The notes beneath the pieces are model-generated. The model was not told the DNA's origin, ran no database searches, and saw only the letters and a program-made list of their open reading frames with translations. Shown piece after piece: positions 8,453-13,791 of a stretch of DNA of 64,000 bases (the first letter of the stretch is position 1; every line of letters begins with the position of its first letter). Made by a program: the position numbers and the translations under genes. The stretch covers positions 1 to 64,000 of the forward strand of contig JAGBBA010000075.1 of NCBI GenBank assembly GCA_017938695.1. Reading direction: 5' to 3'. This DNA is from Clostridia bacterium (GTDB lineage: Bacteria; Bacillota; Clostridia; Christensenellales; Aristaeellaceae).

Positions 8453-9867
8453 TGCCTTTGTAGATCAAACTAAAAATAACAAGAAAATCAAATGCTGACT
8501 ACTTCAAAGTAGATCTAAACGATATAGTTTCTATTGACTTGGAAGATTATATTACAGGCGTAGTCGCCAGCGAGGTGGGAAACGCACACATTGAAGCTTG
8601 CAAAGCTCAGGCCATAGCTGCACGAACATTCGCTTGGCAGTACATTAAATCTGGCAAAGCAATCTCTGATGATTCATCAAGCGCACAAGCCTTTAGAACT
8701 GAGAGAATGCGTAGCGCATTATATCCTCATGTCAATGAAGCTGTAGACACTACAAGCGGAATGATCTTGACATATGGCGGAGTGCCATTGTCCACCTGTT
8801 CATATAGTGCTTCAAATGGCGGTAGAACTGTTTCCTCAGAGGAACGATGGGGAGGCAAGCGAGCATGGCTTATTGCGCAAGATGATCCGTGGGATCTCGC
8901 CGCAACTAATGGCAAGAAAACAGGACATGGTGTTGGTATGAGTCAAGCCGGAGCAAAGTATGCAGCATCAATCGGAAAAACATATCAAGAGATCTTATCG
9001 TTTTATTATCCCGAAACAACCATAATGGTTATGAAAGGAGGAAACATTACAATGTCTACAACTGTAAAAGCAAGCTATTAGGTGACAGGTTTTAACCAGA
9101 TGCTAAAAGAGCATTGGAAATATGTATGGGGCAGCGCAAAAGAAGGTGAAGTTGATTGTTCTGGTGCGTTTACATACCTATACAAAAAAGCTGGAAGCAC
9201 TATGTATCATGGTTCTAACACAATGTACCGCAACTATACCACATCAAAAGGGAAAATCGGTGAGATAGCATAGATACCAGGAATGGCAGTATTCAAACAT
9301 CGAAATGATGGCAAAGAACCAGACAAGTTCAAAAAGGATGGCCTCGGCAACTTTTTTCACGTCGGATTATATGTTGGTTCCGGATAGGTAATCGAAGCCA
9401 AAGGAACCGCATATGGAGTTGTCACATCAGACATAGATGAATGGAGCCATGCCGCAAGACTGGTTAATACTGAATACGATATGGATGAAGTTGCCGAATC
9501 AGAAAACAATGAATCATGTTTAACTGGTATAGTCACAACAGAAAGCGGTTCTCTAAATATCAGATCGGGACCATCAAAGAAACAAACTCGTATTGCGAAA
9601 GCTCCACAAGGTTCGACACTAATCATTAAGCAAGAAAATGTAAACAATACAGGATGGCATAAAGTTTCCTATAATGGCAAAGTGGGGTATGTAGACGGTA
9701 GCTTTGTGACCATTCAGCATAATCAAAAAACGCAGCCGACTACACATCACTACGCCTTGAAATTCCATGTTTGTGATAAAGTGAAAGCAGAAGAATTCCA
9801 GAAAGTACTACAAGAGATAGGTTTAGATGTTGAAGTAGTACCAGATGAAGCGGAGGATGATTTATAA
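8452..9867 (+). CDS. Lysin: SpoIID-like plus NlpC/P60 plus SH3b, four in-frame TAG
   Basis: The frame runs from ATG 8452 (sharing TGATG with the previous stop) to TAA 9865-9867, giving 471 residues. TAGs lie at 8461, 9079, 9271 and 9385. Residues 1-200 are a SpoIID-type lytic transglycosylase domain (DYITGVVASEVGNAHIEACK with its catalytic Glu; GHGVGMSQAGAKYAA near the end). Residues 205-345 are an NlpC/P60 peptidase (VDCSGAF catalytic Cys; FFHVGLYVG catalytic His). Residues 355-425 are an SH3b domain (LNIRSGPS, GWHKVSYNGKVGYV). An in-frame internal ATG at 9052 is preceded by AAAGGAGG, so the peptidase-SH3 part may also be made alone. The fourth codon is TAG, so the long form cannot start without recoding. 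Confidence 0.88.
9037..9054 (+). promoter_or_regulatory. Internal ribosome site and ATG within the lysin gene
   Basis: AAAGGAGG (about 9037-9044) lies 7 bases before the in-frame ATG 9052, exactly at the SpoIID/NlpC-P60 domain junction. It could yield a separate 271-residue peptidase. The reading frame of the upstream domain passes straight through it without a stop. Confidence 0.6.
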
Positions 9868-10193
9868 TGGATTGGGTCGAATGGATATTGCGTTATTGGG
9901 TAGATGTTTTATTTGGATAGATCTGTGCCGGACTAGCTGCCGGATGGAAATATCTACACAGCAAGATTAAAAAGCATACCGCAGAAGACGTAGCCATGAA
10001 GAACGCTACATAGGCTCTCTTAGATAATAGCATGGGGCGGTTATTCCAAGAATGCAAAAACAAAGGATATACTACCCGCGAAGAAGCAAGACGATATGAG
10101 CGTATGTATGTGGCATATCATGGACTTGACGGTAACGGAGCAGTAACGAACGAACATAATCACTTTCAGAAGTTGGATATTCGAGATGACTAA
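9867..10193 (+). CDS. Small phage membrane-anchored protein of the lysis region, two in-frame TAG
   Basis: ATG 9867 overlaps the lysin stop (TAATG) and TAA is at 10191-10193. The 108 residues contain TAGs at 9918 and 10011. The N terminus is one hydrophobic segment (WILRYWVDVLFG...AGLAAGWKYL), followed by a charged domain with EEARRYERMYVAYHGLDGNGAVT. This architecture is common for the small protein next to holin genes in Bacillota phages, where the Y-AYHGLGGNG motif recurs. Standard-code gene callers would miss it because the longest TAG-free piece is short. Confidence 0.75.
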
Positions 10194-10494
10194 AAAAGAA
10201 AATTGGCTTTCCGGATTAGATAAAGCTACAAAGAAAAAGCTTATCCAGTTTTCAAAGATAGTCGTTGCGTTTGTCGTTATTGTTGTTAGCGTCATGTGCT
10301 ATCATGGTATGATCTTAACTGCCTTACGAAATGATATGAGTACTGTATCAGATATAATCGGAAAGTATATTGACTTTGCTAAGTTAGCTTTTGTTTCTTA
10401 CAGTGTAAATAGCATTTCTGAAAAGGCTATATTCAGCAAAACATCTACTCAACAAATGGAAGAAAACGGTGAAAACGAAGGAGGAACTGGCTAA
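10186..10494 (+). CDS. Putative holin-like membrane protein
   Basis: 102 residues start at ATG 10186, overlapping the previous gene by 8 bases, and end in TAA 10492-10494. A strongly hydrophobic segment (residues 22-50, KIVVAFVVIVVSVMCYHGMI) is followed by a second weaker one and a Gln/Glu-rich tail ending in GGTG. No TAG interrupts it. Position between lysin and an LLH-type holin suggests holin or antiholin function. The family is not recognised with certainty. Confidence 0.6.
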   Translation: MTKKENWLSGLDKATKKKLIQFSKIVVAFVVIVVSVMCYHGMILTALRNDMSTVSDIIGKYIDFAKLAFVSYSVNSISEKAIFSKTSTQQMEENGENEGGTG

Positions 10495-10904
10495 TGGAAC
10501 TATATCAAATTATAATTATTTTGTTCGCGGTTATTATTGCAGGATTATATATCTATCGTCGCATTACAGGAATAGATCTGTTGCAAAAGATTGCATAGGC
10601 GAAACCTGTAGTGGCAGCAGTAGCATCTGCTGTTGAAGCAGCATATAAGCTTTGGCCGAACGACGCTCTGAGAATTGTCCATACAGTTCTGAAAGCTGGT
10701 GCTGAATCAGCAGAGACAGCCGAAAAAGCATGGCTCATGGGTGATCTTGAAAAGGAAAAACGGAATGAATATGCAAAGACTTTGGCTAAAGAAACTTTAG
10801 AAAAAGCCAATATCGAAATAACACCACAGATTGAAATGATTATCGGTGGCATCATTGAGGCAGTATGTATTCTTCTTCCGCATGGACAGACACCTAAAGC
10901 ATAA
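10494..10904 (+). CDS. Phage holin, LLH-like family, one in-frame TAG
   Basis: ATG 10494 overlaps the preceding TAA and the gene ends in TAA 10902-10904, giving 136 residues with a TAG at 10596 (codon 35). One N-terminal membrane segment (IIIILFAVIIAGLYIYRRI) is followed by a helical cytoplasmic part (VAAVASAVEAAYKL...EYAKTLAKETLEKANIEIT...IEMIIGGIIEAV), the layout of LL-H type holins. It is the last gene before the phage terminator. Confidence 0.75.
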
Positions 10905-10920
10905 CCCCAAAAATAAACAA

Positions 10921-10953
10921 GGGAACGGAGTAACATCCGTTCCCGATTTTTTG
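10921..10953 (+). terminator. Intrinsic terminator ending the phage late operon
   Basis: GGGAACGGA and TCCGTTCCC pair (9 bp) around a 6-base loop, followed by GATTTTTTG, 16 bases after the holin stop. Confidence 0.9.
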
Positions 10954-11156
10954 TTTTTGGGAGTTCTGTTTTGTTTCGTATGTATTTCAAAAATGTTTCA
11001 ATTCGAAAATTTATACTTATCTTTTCATCATCTTCGGTGCTGCTCCGAAGCCTTCTCAACTGTGAATGATGATAAAATTGCTTAGATTCCAATTTTTGCT
11101 ATTTTCAATTTATTGTATTTGTTATACATATCAAACCACTATATATTGTGTTTCCA
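10954..11156. other. AT-rich spacer between phage terminator and attachment-site remnant
   Basis: About 200 bases without a convincing gene. A small hairpin (CTTCGG...CCGAAG near 11033-11051) is the only structure noted. Short translations here have no ribosome site or family resemblance. Confidence 0.6.
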
Positions 11157-11205
11157 AGGGTCTCCAAAACCTTTGTTCTGGGTTCGAGTCCTAGTGCCCC
11201 TGCCA
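11157..11205 (+). other. 3' half of tRNA-Trp(CCA): likely right attachment site of the prophage
   Basis: Anticodon arm AGGGT-CTCCAAA-ACCTT (11157-11173) has the CCA anticodon. A T-arm with loop TTCGAGT (11183-11189), acceptor strand TGCCCCT (11195-11201), discriminator G and encoded CCA (11203-11205) follow. No D-arm or 5' acceptor (AGGGGCA) is found upstream, so this is a fragment and not a working tRNA. Integration into the 3' part of a tRNA gene leaves exactly such a fragment on the far side of the element. Confidence 0.85.
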
Positions 11206-11207
11206 GA

Positions 11208-11238
11208 AGAACCAGTTTCGCAAGAGACTGGTTCTTTT
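11208..11238 (+). terminator. tRNA-associated terminator, array copy 1
   Basis: AGAACCAGTTTC-GCAA-GAGACTGGTTCT, a 12-bp stem with a GNRA loop and TTTT, three bases after the CCA end. The same hairpin recurs at 11709, 12221 and 13046, so it moved or was duplicated together with the tRNA fragment. Confidence 0.85.
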
Positions 11239-11253
11239 CATTTGCATATCGGG

Positions 11254-11282
11254 TTGCGAAAGATGCTTGTTTCTGCTATACT
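11254..11282 (+). promoter_or_regulatory. Cassette 1 promoter
   Basis: TTGCGA (11254-11259), 17 bases, TATACT (11277-11282). It shares position and flanks with the promoters of cassettes 2 and 3. Confidence 0.8.
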
Positions 11283-11365
11283 ATTCTTAGTGAATTTCAG
11301 ATCTGTTATTCCTTCCCGGCATCTTCATCGTATCAATTGACACAATAAAAAAAGGAGGCAGCAAA

Positions 11366-11626
11366 TTGGACGACAAGAAAAAACTCGAGCTGAACGACGA
11401 AGACCTTGAAAAAGTGGTGGGCGGTTTCAACATCGGCGATCACGTGAGGGCCAATGCCCATATGATTCGCTATTGCCCCGGCTGCGGTAAGCTTGCAATG
11501 TATTCCTATGGAACTGTCGTAGGGATAACGTGGTATGAGAGAGAACAGCATTACTTCCTCGATATCAAAACAGATTGTTGCGGCCATGTAGAAAGAAGAG
11601 CTGATTTTGCCTGCGAGCTCTATTGA
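11366..11626 (+). CDS. Double-glycine-leader peptide with zinc-ribbon-like core (cassette 1)
   Basis: 86 residues start with TTG 11366, eight bases after AAAGGAGG. The leader LNDEDLEKVVGG (residues 8-19) matches the bacteriocin-type double-glycine signal cleaved and exported by C39-peptidase ABC transporters. The core (GDHVRANAHMIRYCPGCGKL...DCCGHVERR) has a CPGC knuckle and a CCGH pair, suggesting metal binding. The protein of cassette 4 is a clear paralogue, with the same GIGD/NIGD start, YCP-C and CCGH. No maturation enzyme or transporter is visible in the window. Confidence 0.75.
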   Translation: MDDKKKLELNDEDLEKVVGGFNIGDHVRANAHMIRYCPGCGKLAMYSYGTVVGITWYEREQHYFLDIKTDCCGHVERRADFACELY

Positions 11627-11682
11627 TTCGGCTGTATGAAATGAACTTGGTCATTTCCCAGTGCTGAGCCTAGTTTGTTATC

Positions 11683-11740
11683 ATTCGAGTCCTTCTGCCC
11701 CTGCCAGAAGAACCAGTTTCGCAAGAGACTGGTTCTTTTT
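11683..11740 (+). repeat. tRNA-Trp remnant and terminator, array copy 2
   Basis: The remnant starts at the T-loop (TTCGAGT, 11684-11690), continues through TGCCCCT and GCCA (11696-11706), then the same terminator hairpin (11709-11740). Confidence 0.85.
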
Positions 11741-11754
11741 ATTTCCGTCTTTGG

Positions 11755-11783
11755 TTGCAAACGATGCTCGCATCCGGTATAAT
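11755..11783 (+). promoter_or_regulatory. Cassette 2 promoter
   Basis: TTGCAA (11755-11760), 17 bases, TATAAT (11778-11783). Confidence 0.85.
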
Positions 11784-11867
11784 ATTTTCAGAGAAATCTC
11801 AGATTGGTTATACCTTTCCCAAATCTTCATCGTATCAACAAACACAACGACACAAGGAGATTTTACC

Positions 11868-12098
11868 ATGAACGAAGATATCCGCAAGAACATTCCTTCC
11901 GGGCAGGAAATTCAGAACAACGAACTGAACGAAGAACAGTTGGATGAGGTAACCGGCGGCCTTACGATTAGGATGCTTGGCGCGGGTGGTTCCCGTCAAT
12001 GCGCCGCCAATCCTTCTCATAGATATGCTGCACGCAACGCGAACGATGTGTGCCCCTTCTGCGGTGAGAAGGGCTTCATTGATTTAGTGCGCAACTGA
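11868..12098 (+). CDS. Double-glycine-leader peptide with C-x4-H/CPFC core (cassette 2)
   Basis: 76 residues start at ATG 11868 after CACAAGGAG. The leader ends ELNEEQLDEVTGG (residues 19-31). The core carries C-AANPSH and DVCPFCGEKGFIDL, a spacing of two half-sites (C...H and C-x2-C) like a tiny zinc ribbon. It is a different core from cassettes 1 and 4 but is nearly the same as the frame-shifted cassette 3. The function is unknown; export as a peptide is inferred from the leader. Confidence 0.75.
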   Translation: MNEDIRKNIPSGQEIQNNELNEEQLDEVTGGLTIRMLGAGGSRQCAANPSHRYAARNANDVCPFCGEKGFIDLVRN

Positions 12099-12173
12099 AG
12101 AACATTACTCATATCTGTGAGTTGGTTGTTATCAAGCAGTCGTTTTCTCGGGGAAGTTAATCCTCAGTGTGAA

Positions 12174-12250
12174 TCTCCTAAACCTTTGTTCTGGGGTCGA
12201 GTCCTAGTGCCCCTGCCAGAAGAACCAGCTTCGCAAGAAACTGGTTCGTT
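12174..12250 (+). repeat. tRNA-Trp remnant and terminator, array copy 3
   Basis: TCTCCTAAACCTT continues into a T-arm, TGCCCCT and GCCA (ending 12218), then a slightly decayed copy of the hairpin (12221-12250). The anticodon loop has one inserted base relative to copy 1, so it is a degenerate fragment. Confidence 0.8.
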
Positions 12251-12265
12251 TCATTTGCATCTTGG

Positions 12266-12294
12266 TTGCAAAAGTTGCTTGTATCCAGTATAAT
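12266..12294 (+). promoter_or_regulatory. Cassette 3 promoter
   Basis: TTGCAA (12266-12271), 17 bases, TATAAT (12289-12294). Confidence 0.85.
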
Positions 12295-12378
12295 ATTTGC
12301 AGAGAAATTACAAATCGGCTATACCTTCCCTGTATTTTCATCGTAACAATAGATGTAATAACACAAGGAGTTGTTACC

Positions 12379-12611
12379 ATGAACGAAGATACCCGCAAAA
12401 ACAATCCTTCCGAATATGAAGTTCAGAACAGCGAACTGAACGAAGAACAGTTGGACGAGGCGACCGGCGGAATGGATCTCAATGTTTCTGTGTTAAACCC
12501 TATAACCGTCGATGCGCCGCCAATCCTAGTCATGTCTATTATGCACAGAACTCATACGATGTGTGCCCCTTCTGCGGTGCGAAGGAATTCATCGAATTAG
12601 GGAACGTCTGA
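12379..12611 (+). pseudogene. Frame-shifted paralogue of the cassette 2 peptide (cassette 3)
   Basis: The leader (ATG 12379; ELNEEQLDEATGG) is nearly identical to cassette 2. After the double glycine the frame departs: the in-frame product ends at TAG 12598. From 12510 another frame encodes RCAANPSH...YDVCPFCGAKEFIEL up to TGA 12609-12611, a close match to the cassette 2 core. The interval between GG and the core is 42 bases against 40 in cassette 2, which explains the shift. It is either a decayed copy or a sequence error; promoter and ribosome site are intact. Confidence 0.75.
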
Positions 12612-12631
12612 ATCACATTAATCAACAAAAG

Positions 12632-12670
12632 CCTTGTTCCGGGGGCATGTCCTATTGCCCCAGCCAGAAG
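12632..12670 (+). repeat. Degenerate tRNA-Trp remnant, array copy 4
   Basis: CCTTGTTCCGGGGGC, TGTCCTATTGCCCC and GCCAGAAGA keep the order of the tRNA 3' end and the first terminator arm with several substitutions. The hairpin's second arm is lost, and no good promoter is seen before cassette 4. Confidence 0.6.
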
Positions 12671-12744
12671 AGCTAATTCTATTCAGTTCTTGCTATTACA
12701 TTACATTTTCCATACACCAAACCATCAATCAGGAGGTATCTTAT

Positions 12745-13017
12745 ATGGCCGAGCATTTGAACATAATTGAAAATGGCATTTCCGAATTGACTGACGATCA
12801 GCTGGATACTGTTGTAGGTGGTTACGGTATCGGGGATACTGTGACTTGTTCACTGACCGCGATCGCTTACTGTCCAAATTGTGCTGCCCTTCTGAAGAAT
12901 TTCAAAGCCACTATCACAGGGGTACGCGGCGTTCTGAAAGGAGAAACGATCTACTGGGTCACCTATCACTGTTGCGGACACAAAAGTAGCTTGATTGAAT
13001 CTGATATCTTGCGTTAA
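12745..13017 (+). CDS. Double-glycine-leader peptide with zinc-ribbon-like core (cassette 4)
   Basis: 90 residues start at ATG 12745 after a strong AGGAGGT site. The leader ends SELTDDQLDTVVGG, and the core starts YGIGDTVTC. It has AYCPNCAALL and HCCGHKSS at the same relative positions as cassette 1, with intervening ATITGVR and IYWVTY resembling GTVVGIT and HYFLDI of that protein. Two diverged copies keeping all four cysteines and the histidine suggest selection for a metal-binding fold. Confidence 0.75.
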   Translation: MAEHLNIIENGISELTDDQLDTVVGGYGIGDTVTCSLTAIAYCPNCAALLKNFKATITGVRGVLKGETIYWVTYHCCGHKSSLIESDILR

Positions 13018-13038
13018 GAGCTGTGCTTGGCAAATTTT

Positions 13039-13080
13039 CCTGCCAGAAGAACCAGTTTCAAGGGAAGCTGGTTCTTTTTA
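13039..13080 (+). repeat. tRNA-end remnant and terminator, array copy 5
   Basis: CCTGCCAGAAGAACCAGTTTC, then a variant loop and the complementary arm with a TTTTT run. Only the last bases of the tRNA (CCTGCCA) remain. Confidence 0.7.
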
Positions 13081-13109
13081 TTTACACTATCACTGATGTA
13101 TGCTATAAT
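13081..13109 (+). promoter_or_regulatory. Cassette 5 promoter
   Basis: TTTACA (13081-13086), 17 bases, TATAAT (13104-13109). Confidence 0.8.
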
Positions 13110-13184
13110 TTTCTTAAGATTACGTCTTTTCGTCTTCACATGTTTACTATTTCAGCACATATCAGACGCAAGGAGAAATTCGCC

Positions 13185-13571
13185 ATGACTGAGAAGATGA
13201 AGAATTTCCTGGAGATTGTGTCGGGCAAGGACGAGCTGACCGCAAAGTTCGGCGTAATGAGCAGGGATGAACTGATTCACTTAGCTAAAGAGTTTGGTAT
13301 CGCATTGACTGATGCCGACTTCGCACAACATGCCGTCGAATTGTCCGATGATGAACTGGATGCTGTAGCGGGCGGCGAGGTCTGCGCGTGCGTGATGGGC
13401 GGTGGTGGTACCGCTGATGAGAGTAGTACTTCCCATCGCAGTGATGCCGTATGTGCATGTGTGCTTGGCGGCAGCGGCGAAAACAAAGGCGGTTATTCAC
13501 GCTGCGTATGTGTTTTGTGTGGTGGCGGAAATAGCGTTGTTTGTCCCTGCATCGGCGGTGGAATAGGATAA
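13185..13571 (+). CDS. Nif11-type leader precursor peptide with C-x-C-V/I glycine-rich repeat core
   Basis: 128 residues start at ATG 13185 after CAAGGAG. Residues 1-65 form a Nif11-like leader (MKNFLEIVSGKDELTAKF, then LIHLAKEFGIALTDADF) ending ELSDDELDAVAGG. The core has four related units: CACVMGGGG, CACVLGGSG, CVCVLCGGGN and CPCIGGGIG, joined by Ser/Asp/Gly linkers. Nif11 leaders serve ribosomally made, modified peptides, in which Cys residues may become thioethers, heterocycles or disulfides. No modifying enzyme is in the window, so the mature product is unknown. Confidence 0.8.
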   Translation: MTEKMKNFLEIVSGKDELTAKFGVMSRDELIHLAKEFGIALTDADFAQHAVELSDDELDAVAGGEVCACVMGGGGTADESSTSHRSDAVCACVLGGSGENKGGYSRCVCVLCGGGNSVVCPCIGGGIG

Positions 13572-13739
13572 ACGGTAACGCATTCAATCCGGCAAAACAC
13601 ATCAATCTTGATCAATCCATATGTTTTTTTGCTTTATTAACGTGTCAAGCTCCCCCGCTTACAGATCCGGCATCGAATGATGCTGGTTCTTTTTTCATAT
13701 CTCCATAACCCAGGAAACCTTTTCCCTTCCCTTTCATGG

Positions 13740-13745
13740 TATAAT
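13740..13745 (+). promoter_or_regulatory. -10 box upstream of the AraC-kinase gene
   Basis: TATAAT at 13740-13745 has no clear -35. It follows a sixth, weak terminator-arm remnant (CTGGTTCTTTTTT, about 13683-13695), so the gene may use the promoter of a decayed cassette. Confidence 0.45.
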
Positions 13746-13791
13746 CATTCCATCCTGCAGGAACATCCCCACCGGAAAGGAGGCCCGCCGT

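Larger units (their letters stand above)
1..11205 (+). mobile_element. Late region of a stop-recoded, DGR-bearing prophage (left end outside window)
   Basis: Eleven co-directional, tightly packed or overlapping genes run from tail structure through fibre and reverse transcriptase to lysis functions, the usual late order of a siphovirus. Base composition is clearly AT-richer than the chromosome after 13.7 kb. The right end is marked by a terminator (10921-10953) and a 3' half of a tRNA-Trp gene (11157-11205), the form left at the distal side when an element integrates into a tRNA 3' end. The intact tRNA, the integrase, the early genes and any suppressor tRNA would lie to the left, outside the window. 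In-frame TAG codons occur 21 times in eight genes, while the terminators are only TAA or TGA. Confidence 0.9.
11157..13700 (+). repeat. Tandem array of tRNA-Trp remnant plus peptide-gene cassettes
   Basis: The unit is: tRNA-Trp 3' fragment, terminator hairpin, sigma70 promoter with 17-base spacer, leader containing TCATCGTA-CAA, ribosome site, peptide gene. Remnants begin near 11157, 11683, 12174, 12632, 13039 and (weakly, terminator arm only) 13676, giving units of roughly 390-640 bases. Copies 1 and 3 retain the anticodon region, copy 2 starts at the T-loop and copies 4-6 are more decayed. Promoters are at 11254/11277, 11755/11778, 12266/12289 and 13081/13104 (-35/-10 starts). Confidence 0.85.

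Noticed and set aside
11157-11205. A functional tRNA-Trp gene
   Set aside because: The D-arm and 5' acceptor strand are missing upstream; only the 3' half is present, as are the later, shorter copies.
11157-13700. A CRISPR array
   Set aside because: Units are hundreds of bases long, contain genes and promoters, and the repeated part is a tRNA end plus terminator, not a 25-40 base repeat with short spacers.
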